A stretch of 64,000 bases of DNA from Arthrobacter_H rhombi (GCF_039526245.1 NZ_BAAAIV010000019.1:155263-219262); one strand, 5' to 3'; counted from the stretch's first letter, positions 25,290 to 34,294 are shown. Numbers and translations are program-made. Notes: generated by a model from the sequence alone, not told the origin.

Positions 25290-28200
25290 CGGCCTTCAAC
25301 CCCAAGCCCATACTGTCCGGCCTGAAGCCTTTCCAAAAGCGCACCGTGAACCACGTGATCAAGCGCTTCTACAACGGCAGCGACTCCACGGACCGATTCC
25401 TGGTCGCCGACGAAACCGGGCTCGGGAAGTCCGTCGTCGCCGCCGGTGTGGTTGCCAGGACGATAGAACACCTCGAATCCGTGGACGCGGTGGGACGCAT
25501 CGACGTCGTCTACATGTGTTCCAACGTCGACCTGGCCAAGCAGAACATCGCGCGCATCAACGTCACCCGGCAGACCGACATCGTCGAATCCGGACGCCTG
25601 ACCCTGCTGCCGCTCGAACTGCGGCGCCTGAATGCAGCCCCCGCAGCGAACACTGCCAAACGCGTCAACTTCATCTCGCTGACCCCCGGCACCTCGTTCA
25701 GCGAGGGCCAGCGGCTGGGCAACGCCGAGGAACGCGCTGCCCTCTACCTCATGCTCGAGGAACTGCTGGGCGAACGGGATAGCCGGTCCGAACCCAAGCG
25801 CTTCCCCGCCGACGTCGAGCCGCACGTCGTCGAACTCCTCCGCGGAGGATCGGGTACCCGGGGCTTCCGCTACCACGTAAACCGGCTCAAGCGACTCCAC
25901 CCCGAGGGCTACTCCCCGTCCGTCCGCGAGGACTTCCGGCACCGGGCCACCGAGCGGAACCTCATGCGCCGCTTCAAGAAGCTGCTGCGTTCCACCGAAC
26001 CCACCGCAGAACTGCGGAAAGGCATGCCCGATCTCATCCGAGACCTCCGCGCCGCCATGGCCGAGGTGGGCCTTGAGTGCCTGGAGCCCGACCTCATTAT
26101 CCTCGACGAGTTCCAGCGCTTCCAGGACCTGCTGCGCCCTCCGGCGGCAGACGCGGAACTGGTCAACGCCGCCGAGCTGGCACGGCAATTCCTCACTTAC
26201 GACGGCGCCAAGCTCCTGCTGCTCTCGGCGACGCCCTACAAGGCGCTCACCAACGGACAGGATGACGCCGGCGAGGACCACGCCAAGGAGTTCACGGAGT
26301 TGCTGGGCTTCCTGGCCCACGACGAACCAGCGTGGATGGCCAACCTCGACAAGCTCTTGGCCCGCCGACGCCGCCAGCTGGCCGCCATCGAACCGGGGGA
26401 CAACGCGGCCTCCGTCGAACGGCACCTCAAGAAGTACATGTGCCGGACCGAGCGGCCGCAGCTCGGAGACGATGACATGCTCCGCGTCATCGAGATGGTG
26501 CCCGATGATGTTCGCCCGGCCGACCTGCGGAGCCTTGCGTCACTCACCCGGCTGTCCCACGCCGCAGGAACGGGCAATCCCCTCGAGTACTGGAAGTCCG
26601 TGCCGTACTTCGCCAACTTCCTGGGGGAGTACCAACTGGGCAAGGCCCTCGAACGGGAGCCGGCAGACGAGGGCGCCGACCTGCGGGCATTTGCGACATC
26701 GACCACGACGATCGACCGGGGACAGTTCACGTCGTTCCAACGGCTGGAAGGGGACAACGCCAAGTACCGTGCCGTGGAAGAACACATCCTGGACTCCGGA
26801 CTGTGGCGGCTGCTGTGGATGCCGCCGTCGTTCTCCTACAGCCAACCTGCCGGCGCCTATGCTGGGGTGGATGCCGGGGCAACGAAACAGGTGCTCTTCT
26901 CGGCGTGGAATGCCACCCCGAATTCAGTGAGCACGTTGCTGTCCTACGAAGCGGAACGCCGGATCATGACCCTGCCCGGCGAGGTCGCGGAAAACACGGC
27001 CGAAGCCCGCGCGCGTTTCGCCCAGCGGTTGACGTGGCGAGTCCGGGACGGTGCACCTCAGGCGATGTCGGCCTTGGCATTGTTTGTCCCTCATGCAGAA
27101 CTCGCCGACCTCGTGGATCCTTTGCGATTGCTTGAAGGGGCAGGACGATCCCCAGCCGAGGCGGACGAACTTCGACAGCGAGCCGAGAGCGCACTGCGTG
27201 AACGCTTGGGTTTGGGCGACGAGGATGACGGCCGGACGCTATGGGGCCACTACTACGGAGCCGGGAAGGCGTTGACACCCGCATGGAACCGGGAGCGCGA
27301 AGCAGCCAGCGAGGCGATCAACGCCATCGATTCGCTTGCAGCTGATGAGTCGCCATCGTCAGCGGATGCCACGCGATCCGAGCAATCGAACTTCATGATC
27401 CACGTTGAACGGCTGTTGGATCTAGTGGCCGCTGGTAAGGGCAAATGGCGCGAGGGGCTGGGCGATCTTGCCCTGAACTCTCCGGCAAACTGTGTGTACC
27501 GTGCGCTGGGGCGAATCCTTCCTGCATCGTTCGACAAGGTGGAGCACTGGCGCGCCGCACTGTTCGCGGCCGAGGGGCTGCGGACGATGTTCAATCGGCA
27601 GGATGCCACCGTCCTGCTGACCAGCCTGTATCCGGGACTCGATTACTGGCAGGCCGTGCTGAGGTATTGCGCTGATGGTAACTTGCAATCGGTCCTCGAC
27701 GAGTACGTTTTCCAACTCCGCAGCCAGCAGCCAGGTGGAGCGGTCACTGTCAGCCAACTAGACGAGATCGCCATGGGGATTCGACGTGCGCTATCGCTGA
27801 CTTCCGCCACATTGTGGGCGAAGGACCCAGCCGAGGAGGGCCGCGGAATGGCCTTGGGGACGCGGTTTGCCGTGCGATACGGGGGCGGTCGATCCGAGGA
27901 CGGAGCTGCCCAGCGCATGCCCGATGTGCGCGCGGCGTTCAACAGCCCGTTCTGGCCGTTCGTCCTCACGTCGACGTCGGTGGGCCAGGAGGGGATCGAC
28001 TTCCATTGGTGGAGCCACTCCGTGATCCACTGGAACGTTCCGACGAACCCTGTCGATTTCGAACAACGCGAGGGGCGGGTGCATCGGTACATGGGGCACG
28101 CCGTCCGAAAGAACGTTGCGGCGACCCACCGGGGCGAAGTCTTGGGCAACGGCGCAAGCAACGTTTGGGAGCAGCTGTTCAAGGAGGCAGAGGCCCACAC

Positions 28201-28432
28201 AGCCGTGCAACCTCCGGGAGTCCGGGAGTTCACCCCATACTGGGTCCATCCCGGCGAGCACAAGATCGAGCGGCGTTTGCTCGACCATCCATTAAGTCGC
28301 GACGTCCCGCGCACCAGGCGCATGCTTTCCGGACTGGCCACGTACCGGCTGGCCTTGGGGCAGGCCCGTCAGGACGACTTGCTGGAAACGATCCGAAATC
28401 ACGACGTCCGACCGCTGGATTTGAGACCTTAG
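25286..28432 (+). CDS. Large SF2 (Snf2-like) helicase/ATPase of the same module
   Basis: 1048 aa. Motif I ADETGLGKS (41-49), motif II DEFQ (274-277, in LIILDEFQRFQDLL), motif III SATPYK (314-319), and in the second RecA lobe TSVGQEGIDF and motif VI EQREGRVHRYMGH (926-938). Long inserts between motif III and the second lobe (roughly 330-880) make it about twice a minimal helicase. That is typical of DNA-translocating defence and restriction helicases. ATG 25286 overlaps the PLD gene stop by 4 nt. With the other two genes it forms one tightly coupled transcript. ATP-driven translocation on nucleic acid is a safe inference; the trigger and target are unknown. Confidence 0.88.
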   Translation: MTAFNPKPILSGLKPFQKRTVNHVIKRFYNGSDSTDRFLVADETGLGKSVVAAGVVARTIEHLESVDAVGRIDVVYMCSNVDLAKQNIARINVTRQTDIVESGRLTLLPLELRRLNAAPAANTAKRVNFISLTPGTSFSEGQRLGNAEERAALYLMLEELLGERDSRSEPKRFPADVEPHVVELLRGGSGTRGFRYHVNRLKRLHPEGYSPSVREDFRHRATERNLMRRFKKLLRSTEPTAELRKGMPDLIRDLRAAMAEVGLECLEPDLIILDEFQRFQDLLRPPAADAELVNAAELARQFLTYDGAKLLLLSATPYKALTNGQDDAGEDHAKEFTELLGFLAHDEPAWMANLDKLLARRRRQLAAIEPGDNAASVERHLKKYMCRTERPQLGDDDMLRVIEMVPDDVRPADLRSLASLTRLSHAAGTGNPLEYWKSVPYFANFLGEYQLGKALEREPADEGADLRAFATSTTTIDRGQFTSFQRLEGDNAKYRAVEEHILDSGLWRLLWMPPSFSYSQPAGAYAGVDAGATKQVLFSAWNATPNSVSTLLSYEAERRIMTLPGEVAENTAEARARFAQRLTWRVRDGAPQAMSALALFVPHAELADLVDPLRLLEGAGRSPAEADELRQRAESALRERLGLGDEDDGRTLWGHYYGAGKALTPAWNREREAASEAINAIDSLAADESPSSADATRSEQSNFMIHVERLLDLVAAGKGKWREGLGDLALNSPANCVYRALGRILPASFDKVEHWRAALFAAEGLRTMFNRQDATVLLTSLYPGLDYWQAVLRYCADGNLQSVLDEYVFQLRSQQPGGAVTVSQLDEIAMGIRRALSLTSATLWAKDPAEEGRGMALGTRFAVRYGGGRSEDGAAQRMPDVRAAFNSPFWPFVLTSTSVGQEGIDFHWWSHSVIHWNVPTNPVDFEQREGRVHRYMGHAVRKNVAATHRGEVLGNGASNVWEQLFKEAEAHTAVQPPGVREFTPYWVHPGEHKIERRLLDHPLSRDVPRTRRMLSGLATYRLALGQARQDDLLETIRNHDVRPLDLRP

Positions 28433-28545
28433 GGAGCAGCCTGGCAAATGTGGGACGGCAGGTGGAGGGACATTCAACGCCGTGAGCGCGGATACCGATG
28501 AGCTGTCGGGCTATCATGACTTGAAAGTTGAACTTTGGGGGACAA

Positions 28546-29184
28546 ATGAAAATAAGACTTGCTGCCGCGACCGTGGCATTCGGCTTTCTCGTTACTGCTT
28601 GCGGGGCTTCGACGCCGACGGCCTCAACGGTAACTGTTACTGCCACCGTGACGGCAGAGCCCTCGGGTGAGGTACCGGAAAATTCGGTTCCATCGCCGAC
28701 GAGCACAACTGATGAGCGCGGACAATTGGTGAAAAAGGTTGGCCAGTCGGCCGGAATCGGGGACTCGGCCGACGACCGTTCCTTGGAATTCACAGTCACG
28801 GGCTTCGAATTCGTGAAGTGCACCAATGCATACGCCGGCAAGCTAAACGGGCGAGCCCTGGCTGTGCACATCGAAGTGCAGACTTCGGCGGATTTTGAAG
28901 GCCCACTGGAGGTCGACGGGGCGTCAGGCAAAATCTCGTTTGGAGCCGAATATTGGAACGGTTACCAGCCTGATGGCACGCGTATGAACGACCTCAACAG
29001 TGACACCATTCAGAACTGCATGAACTCGCGTGGCGCGCTATTACCGGAATATATCGGGAAGGGCGAAAAAGCAAAGGGCACCGTTCTGCTTGACGTGACA
29101 TCGAAGTCCGGTGAGGTCGCTTTTGTCCCCTATGGGGAGGGCGGTTGGGTGTGGAAATACCCTGCAAAGAAGGCCCCTGCATAA
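28546..29184 (+). CDS. Uncharacterised lipoprotein
   Basis: 212 aa from ATG 28546, which follows GGGGGA; an in-frame ATG at 28528 would add six residues. The signal peptide (MKIRLAAATVAFGFLVTACG) ends in a lipobox, LVTAC, so Cys about 19 should be lipidated and surface-anchored. A Thr/Ser-rich linker (TASTVTVTATVTAEPS) precedes a compact domain with two cysteines (FVKCTNAYAGK, IQNCMNSRG) and VALLDVT-like beta strands, resembling the DUF4352 type of immunoglobulin-like lipoprotein domain only in style. Starts about 110 nt after the helicase on the same strand. Link to the module is positional only. Confidence 0.75.
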   Translation: MKIRLAAATVAFGFLVTACGASTPTASTVTVTATVTAEPSGEVPENSVPSPTSTTDERGQLVKKVGQSAGIGDSADDRSLEFTVTGFEFVKCTNAYAGKLNGRALAVHIEVQTSADFEGPLEVDGASGKISFGAEYWNGYQPDGTRMNDLNSDTIQNCMNSRGALLPEYIGKGEKAKGTVLLDVTSKSGEVAFVPYGEGGWVWKYPAKKAPA

Positions 29185-29267
29185 AAGGTCAATGACCAGG
29201 CGGCGAACGAATAACGCCGGCCGACCATGCCGTTCAAATTCAGCTTCAACCAACTATGAGGAGTGTC

Positions 29268-29963
29268 ATGTCAACCAGGGAATATCGGGCTCCGCAAGAG
29301 CTGCTCGAGCATCTCGAGAAGTTTGACCGCGCAATTGTGCACAACCACGAGGTTCCCGTGAATACTGCGTGGTGGGACGGACGGCTGGGGTCCGAGGCAG
29401 TCGCTCCAGGCAGCGCACGTCCCCAGGGGGCCATTCGCCGGTCGGATCTCTTCGAGCTCGCTCATGATGATGGACATGACGATTGGGCAGAACGGTTGCT
29501 TTGGAACGCTTTGGCATGGGGAACAGGCACGCGATCGCGGAATAACGGCCAAAGGATCCTGTCCGTTCAATCATCTCCCGATGCGCGTCAAATTCTCCAG
29601 GATGCCGCAGCAGCGTCGCGAAATGACCCTGATGAAGCCTTTGGCCTCTTCAGGTCCGTACGTGGTCGAAATACGTTCGCGTACCTCGGGCCAGCCTTCT
29701 TCACGAAGTTCATGTATTTTGCGGAGGCCGGTAGGAACGGACACTCGTCGGCCATTGTCGACCAGTACGTTCTCGACACACTTCACTCGGAGCTGGGCAA
29801 TAGCGATTTCGACCTTCGCTTTAACTTTGGACGCCGGGTGTACCGGAGCGCGCTGGAAGCGATGGGTGTGTGGGCAGCTGATGCATCGGAACAGGTTGGC
29901 CGCAAGATTGAGCTGGACGAGATCGAGTATTGGGCGTTCACCCGAGGGCGAGAGCGGCGGTAG
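29268..29963 (+). CDS. Protein resembling the 8-oxoguanine DNA glycosylase (OGG) fold family
   Basis: 231 aa; ATG 29268 chosen for AGGAG upstream (an in-frame ATG at 29256 exists). The middle resembles bacterial OGG-fold proteins: AIRRSDLFELA, LLWNALAWGTGTRSRNNGQR, and the strong YLGPAFFTKFMYFAEAG segment that corresponds to the helix-hairpin-helix region, followed by IVDQYVLDTLH. The usual GPD catalytic aspartate position may be the Asp in AIVDQYV. The catalytic lysine of true OGG1 is not evident, so base-excision activity is doubtful. It closes the island; 83 nt separate it from the lipoprotein. Could be a DNA-modification sensor or a degenerate glycosylase. Confidence 0.55.
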   Translation: MSTREYRAPQELLEHLEKFDRAIVHNHEVPVNTAWWDGRLGSEAVAPGSARPQGAIRRSDLFELAHDDGHDDWAERLLWNALAWGTGTRSRNNGQRILSVQSSPDARQILQDAAAASRNDPDEAFGLFRSVRGRNTFAYLGPAFFTKFMYFAEAGRNGHSSAIVDQYVLDTLHSELGNSDFDLRFNFGRRVYRSALEAMGVWAADASEQVGRKIELDEIEYWAFTRGRERR

Positions 29964-30083
29964 GGCCCCGGCGGTCACATCGCCCCTAGGTGACGACCCG
30001 ACGTCGTACTCAGCGATCGCATTTCGTCTGGGGACGCCGCCGTCGTCATCAGTGAACCCCGTGCACCGCGACCGCCCACCAGC

Positions 30084-31406
30084 TCACCGCTTCCCGAAGC
30101 GCTGGCGCGCAATCACCAACCCGACCAGGGAGATCAGCGCGATGACGATGTAGTAGAAGCTCGGTGCCAGCAACGACCCGGTGGTGCTGACCAGCCAGGC
30201 CAGGATCAGCGGGGCGAACCCGCCGAACAGGGTGACGCCGACGTTGTAGGCGATGGACATGCCGGTGGTCCTGATGTTCGTGGGGAACATGTCGGCCAGC
30301 AGGGCAGGCAACGGACCGAAGTAGGTGGCCATCAGGATTCCCAGGACGACTTGGACGATGGTCAGCACTGCAACGCTGGGGGAGGCGACCAGGATGAGGA
30401 AGAGCGGGAACGCGACGACCATGGCCACCACGGCAGCGCTGAACATGACCTTCACACAGCCGATCCGGTCGGCCAATTTACCCGCGAACGGTGCGCCGAT
30501 GAGTGTGATGATCCCGGAGATGATGCCGCCCAGGTAGCCGGCGTAGGAGGGCAGCTTGAGGTTCTGCACCGCATAGGTGGGCATGAACAGGATCAGGTAG
30601 ACCGAGACGCTGGCCAGCCCCACGATCGCCGCGGACGTCAGCCAGCGCGGCGCCGCCTTCACCAGGGTTTCGGCCAGCGGGGACTTGGACAGGTTCCCGC
30701 GCTCCTGGGTGAACTCGGGGGTCTCCTCCATCCGCAACCGGATGTACAGGCCGACGGGGCCGATCAGCAGGCCGAAGAAGAACGGGATCCGCCAGCCCCA
30801 GCTGTACAGGGCGTCGTGGTCCAGGAAGGTGAACAGGGTGAAGCCGAACGCCGAGGCCAGGAACATGGAGACGCCCTGCGTGGCGACCTGCCAGCTGCCG
30901 TAGAACGCCTTCTTGTCCGGGGCGTTCTCGATGAGGAACGCCGTGGCGGTGCCGAATTCGCCGCCGGCGGAGAAGCCCTGGATGAGCCGGGACAGCAGGA
31001 TCACCAGTGCCGCGCCGGGGCCGATCATGGCGGCGGTCGGCGCGCAGGCCATGATCAGGGTGCCGATCATCATCAGCATGATGGTCAGCGTCAGGGCGCC
31101 CTTGCGTCCGTGCCGGTCGGCGTAGGAGCCCAGCACCATGGCGCCGAGGGGACGGATCAGGTAGGAGACAGCGAACGTGCCGAACGTCAGCAGGATCCCG
31201 GTGGTCTGGCCGCCTGCCTGGCCGGCGGGTTCGAAGAACAGGGCGGAGATGACGACGGCGAACGAGGAGTAGACGATGATGTCGAACCACTCCAGCGCAT
31301 TGCCGATGGAGGAGGCGACCACCGCGCGGCGGGCGCGCGAGCGGTCCTCGGCGGTGATGGTGCCCGCCGGGGAGGCGGCGCCGGCCGCTGCGGTGGGCCC
31401 GCTCAT
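30084..31406 (-). CDS. MFS transporter, MHS type
   Basis: 440 aa, 12 membrane segments. ASSIGNALEWFDIIVYSSFAV, GTFAVSYLIRPLGAMVLGS and RLIQGFSAGGEFGTATAFL identify the MHS branch. ATG 31406 overlaps the stop of the upstream M20 peptidase gene by 4 nt, so the two are co-translated. It probably imports the N-acyl amino acid or small peptide-like acid that the peptidase cleaves. Substrate not shown by sequence. Confidence 0.87.
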   Translation of the reverse strand: MSGPTAAAGAASPAGTITAEDRSRARRAVVASSIGNALEWFDIIVYSSFAVVISALFFEPAGQAGGQTTGILLTFGTFAVSYLIRPLGAMVLGSYADRHGRKGALTLTIMLMMIGTLIMACAPTAAMIGPGAALVILLSRLIQGFSAGGEFGTATAFLIENAPDKKAFYGSWQVATQGVSMFLASAFGFTLFTFLDHDALYSWGWRIPFFFGLLIGPVGLYIRLRMEETPEFTQERGNLSKSPLAETLVKAAPRWLTSAAIVGLASVSVYLILFMPTYAVQNLKLPSYAGYLGGIISGIITLIGAPFAGKLADRIGCVKVMFSAAVVAMVVAFPLFLILVASPSVAVLTIVQVVLGILMATYFGPLPALLADMFPTNIRTTGMSIAYNVGVTLFGGFAPLILAWLVSTTGSLLAPSFYYIVIALISLVGLVIARQRFGKR

Positions 31407-32581
31407 GCCCGCGCCTGCCCGAGCTGGCTGATGAGTGCGTCCAGGAACGCCTCGCAGGCTTCGATTTGTTCGAGCTCGACGTATTCGTTGGCGGCATGCG
31501 CGACGGCGATCTCGCCGGGCCCGCAGACCACTGATTCGATGCCGGCATTGTGGAACTGGCCGGCCTCGGTGCCATAGGTGACCTTCTCATCCGTGCGGTG
31601 TCCGCCGCACGCGTGGGCCAGCTCGACCACGTCCGCGTCGGCCCCGGTTTCCAGTCCGGGCCCCTGGGCCTTGATGACCAGCTCGATCCCTGCGGCCGGT
31701 TGTTCGGCCTGCATCTCCGGTTCCAGCACCTCGAAGAGGTAGGCCCGGACCTGTTCCACCACCGGGGTGGGGTCCACCGTGCCCAGGGCGCGGAACTCGA
31801 ATTCGATCTCGCAGGCGTCCGGGACGGTGTTGCCGGCGATGCCGCCGGAGATCAGGTTGACTCCGCCGGTGGTGAAGGGCACCGGGTAGGCGTTGTCGAA
31901 CGGGCCGTCCTGGCGCCATTGCGCCGTCAGTTTCCGGTAGTACTCGATGAACCGGCTGGCATAGTGGATCGCGTTCACGCCTTGCGGGGTCAGCGAGGAG
32001 TGGGCTGCCACACCGCGGAAGCGGACGGTGAACAGGTTGATCGACTTGTGCCCGCGCACCACCCGCATGCCCGACGGCTCCCCGACAATGCAGGACGCCG
32101 GCTGGATCCCGTGCTCGGCGAACTGGCCGATCATCCGTTCGGCACCCAGCAGCCCCACCTCCTCGTCGTAGGAGAGGGCCAGGTGCAGCGGTTCGGTCAG
32201 CTGCGCGGAGCCGATCGCCTCCAGGCGCGACATGATGACCGCCAGGAAACCCTTCATGTCGGCGGTGCCCCGGCCATAGAGCCGGCCATCGCGCTCCTGG
32301 ACGGTGAAGGGGTCGCTGTCCCAGTCCTGGCCTTCCACGGGAACGACGTCGGTGTGCCCGGAGAGCACGACTCCTCCCTCCGTCCGCCCATCCTGCGCCG
32401 GGAAGGTGGCGAACAAGTTGGCCTTGCGCACCCCGTCCTCCTGCTCGTGGGGGAACAGCACGGGTTCGGCCCCGTGCGTGCGCAGCTCCCCGGCGATGCA
32501 GTCGATCAGTTCCAGGTTCGAGCGGTGCGAGGTGGTGTCGAAGGCGACGAGTCGTGTAAGCCAGTCCACAGAAGAATTCAT
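31403..32581 (-). CDS. M20 family deacylase, acetylornithine deacetylase (ArgE)-like
   Basis: 392 aa from ATG 32581 (MNSSVDWLTRLVAFDTTS). Metal ligands: His and Asp in LSGHTDVVPV, the bridging Asp in YGRGTADMKGF, the catalytic/metal Glu pair in SYDEEVGLLGAERMI, Glu/Asp in the ASCIVGEPSG region and a late His in YGTEAGQFHNAGIESVVCGPG. The lid-domain segment VAAHSSLTPQGVNAI is present. It hydrolyses an N-acyl amino acid. No other arginine genes are near, and coupling to an MHS importer suggests catabolic use of imported N-acyl amino acids rather than arginine synthesis. Confidence 0.86.
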   Translation of the reverse strand: MNSSVDWLTRLVAFDTTSHRSNLELIDCIAGELRTHGAEPVLFPHEQEDGVRKANLFATFPAQDGRTEGGVVLSGHTDVVPVEGQDWDSDPFTVQERDGRLYGRGTADMKGFLAVIMSRLEAIGSAQLTEPLHLALSYDEEVGLLGAERMIGQFAEHGIQPASCIVGEPSGMRVVRGHKSINLFTVRFRGVAAHSSLTPQGVNAIHYASRFIEYYRKLTAQWRQDGPFDNAYPVPFTTGGVNLISGGIAGNTVPDACEIEFEFRALGTVDPTPVVEQVRAYLFEVLEPEMQAEQPAAGIELVIKAQGPGLETGADADVVELAHACGGHRTDEKVTYGTEAGQFHNAGIESVVCGPGEIAVAHAANEYVELEQIEACEAFLDALISQLGQARA

Positions 32582-32691
32582 GCCCCGCACTCTACCCCCG
32601 GTACCCCGCCGCACCGGTGAACGTTGAGGCGCGTTAACGGGTGGGATCCCGGCGAGTGATGCCGTGGTGTGACGCACGGCGGGCGCCCGGA

Positions 32692-33723
32692 CTACCCGGC
32701 AGCTGCGGCGACCGTTCGGAATCCGAGGTTGCTACTGGCCGAATCCGGGGTGTTGGCCGACCGTGCTGAGACGCGGTACCGGTTGCAGTAGGAATCGTGG
32801 CACAGAAAGGAACCGCCCCGCATGACACGTGCGGATCCCGTGGCCGGTCCAGCCGGGTCCTGGCCGGGGGAGTGGCGGTAGTAGGTGGGGTCGAACCAGT
32901 CGGCGCACCACTCCCAGACGTTGCCCGCCATCTCCTGCAGGCCGAAGCCGTTGGCCGGGAAGGTGGCCACGGGCGCCGGGCCGAGGTAGCCGTCGTCGAG
33001 CGTGTTCTGCAGGGGGAAACGGCCCTGCCAGATGTTGCAGAGGTGTTCGCCGTTCGGTCCCAGCAGGTCATCGCCCCAGGCATACCGGCGGGATTCGAGG
33101 CCCCCGCGCGCCGCATATTCCCATTGAGCCTCGGATGGCAGCGATCGGCCGGCCCAGTGGCAGTAGGCGACGGCGTCGTTGAAGGACACCTGGACCACCG
33201 GCAACTGTGGGTCCTCCTCCCAGGACGAGCGCGGCCCCCTGGGGTGCGCCCAATCGGCGCCACGCACGGTGATCCACCACGGCACCTCGCTGGAGCGCCC
33301 GAGGATGTCACGGTCGTCGGCCTCGACCAGCAAGTGGAAGACCGCAGAGAACCCGTACTCCTCGGACTCGGTGCGGAACCCTGTCGCGTCGACGAAGCGG
33401 TGGAATTCTGCGTTGGTCACGGTCGTGGCGTCCATCTGGAAGGGCGAGATCGCCACCTCATGGACCGGGCCTTCACCGTCCTGGGGGTAGCCTTCGCCCC
33501 AGGCATCACCCATGCGGAAGGTCCCGCCGGGCAAGCTGACGCCGGAAACCAACCGTCCGGGCTCACCGGCAGATGCCTGGATACCGGGGACGGCCGTGCC
33601 GCCCGCGACTGTGGATGGTTCCGGTCGGGCCGGCCCGCTGCAACAAGTCAATGGATTCTCCTGGAGTTCGTTGGGGCCACTGTAGCGCCGCCGGGCAGTT
33701 GCCCGGGGACGGGGTGGGCTCAT
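32692..33723 (-). CDS. Formylglycine-generating enzyme (sulfatase-modifying factor) family protein
   Basis: About 343 aa from ATG 33723. FGE-sulfatase fold: VSLPGGTFRMGDAWGEGYP near the N-terminus, ATTVTNAEFHRFVDATGF, WEEDPQLPVVQVSFNDAVAYC, LPSEAQWEYAARGG, GNVWEWCADWF, and MRGGSFLCHDSYCNRYRVSAR. The last carries both catalytic cysteines of aerobic, copper-dependent FGE. It converts a Cys in a CxPxR motif of a sulfatase to formylglycine. The reading frame continues to 33825, but that extension lies in the decayed SMR gene at 33811-33888, so the true start must be internal; 33723 is a compromise. No sulfatase gene is in the window. Confidence 0.85.
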   Translation of the reverse strand: MSPPRPRATARRRYSGPNELQENPLTCCSGPARPEPSTVAGGTAVPGIQASAGEPGRLVSGVSLPGGTFRMGDAWGEGYPQDGEGPVHEVAISPFQMDATTVTNAEFHRFVDATGFRTESEEYGFSAVFHLLVEADDRDILGRSSEVPWWITVRGADWAHPRGPRSSWEEDPQLPVVQVSFNDAVAYCHWAGRSLPSEAQWEYAARGGLESRRYAWGDDLLGPNGEHLCNIWQGRFPLQNTLDDGYLGPAPVATFPANGFGLQEMAGNVWEWCADWFDPTYYRHSPGQDPAGPATGSARVMRGGSFLCHDSYCNRYRVSARSANTPDSASSNLGFRTVAAAAG

Positions 33724-33810
33724 GCTCTGCTGGATGCCGCCGCTTCGGGCCCCGAATTCCTGAGCTCGGCCCCCACCGTTGAGGTGCAGGGTGGGCAGCG
33801 CTGGGGACCT

Positions 33811-33888
33811 CCCATGGGTGGCCATGCGCGGCGACAGAGCCGCGCCGACTTCGCTGGCGATCGCGGCGAGGAGGAGGAGTCAGGCCAT
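33811..33888 (-). pseudogene. 5' remnant of a second SMR-family gene
   Basis: Read on the minus strand from 33888 it gives MA*LLLLAAIASEVGAALSP, then RMATHG. This parallels the intact SMR protein at 44459 (MAWILLLAAIVSEVGATLSL, then RMATHG). Trp3 is now a TGA stop, and similarity ends after CATGG. The start overlaps the stop of the neighbouring SMR gene as TGATG, exactly as in the intact pair at 44459. So this was the second half of a paired SMR pump that lost its 3' three-quarters. Confidence 0.8.
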
Positions 33889-34235
33889 CAGCCGGAGACC
33901 TTGGCCTGGTCTGCTGCCCGTTGGGAGCCGAGCTCGACGGTGAGGACGCCGGCGATGATGAGGGCGATGCCGGCCAACATCGTGCCGGTGAGTGACTCGT
34001 TGAAGACGACGGCGGAGGAGATGGCGGTGAGGGCTACGCCGGTGGCGCCCCAGATTCCGTAGGCGATGCCCAGCGGCATGCCCCGGCGCAGCACGCCTGA
34101 CAAGCAGATGAATGCCACCACGAATCCGACGGCGGTCACCGCGTGCCAACCGGGGTGGCCCATTGCCGCCTTGAGCGACATGGAGCCGGTCACCTCACTG
34201 AGGATGGCGCAGGACAGCAGGATCCACTTCGTCAT
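33888..34235 (-). CDS. Small multidrug resistance (SMR) family protein
   Basis: 115 aa, four transmembrane helices, with the essential membrane Glu in ILSEVTGSMSLKAA (Glu about 14) and the GIAYGIWGATGVALTA helix. SMR proteins export quaternary cations or guanidinium with protons, as homodimers or as pairs of unlike subunits. This protein closely matches the one at 44459-44806, whose intact partner lies just downstream. Here the partner is a remnant, so it must work alone, with another partner, or not at all. Confidence 0.87.
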   Translation of the reverse strand: MTKWILLSCAILSEVTGSMSLKAAMGHPGWHAVTAVGFVVAFICLSGVLRRGMPLGIAYGIWGATGVALTAISSAVVFNESLTGTMLAGIALIIAGVLTVELGSQRAADQAKVSG

Positions 34236-34294
34236 GGGGCCGTTGTTTCAGTTGAGCACGAGTGTGCGTCGCAGTGGCCGTCCACCAGGGCAGA

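Noticed and set aside
23400..26425. Long minus-strand frames opposite the PLD and helicase genes
   Set aside because: Mirror frames of high-GC genes. The plus-strand proteins carry complete motifs and coupled starts.
30351..32620. Long plus-strand frames opposite the MHS transporter and ArgE-like gene
   Set aside because: Compositionally biased (Asp/Gly/Gln/His-rich) shadows of the real minus-strand genes.
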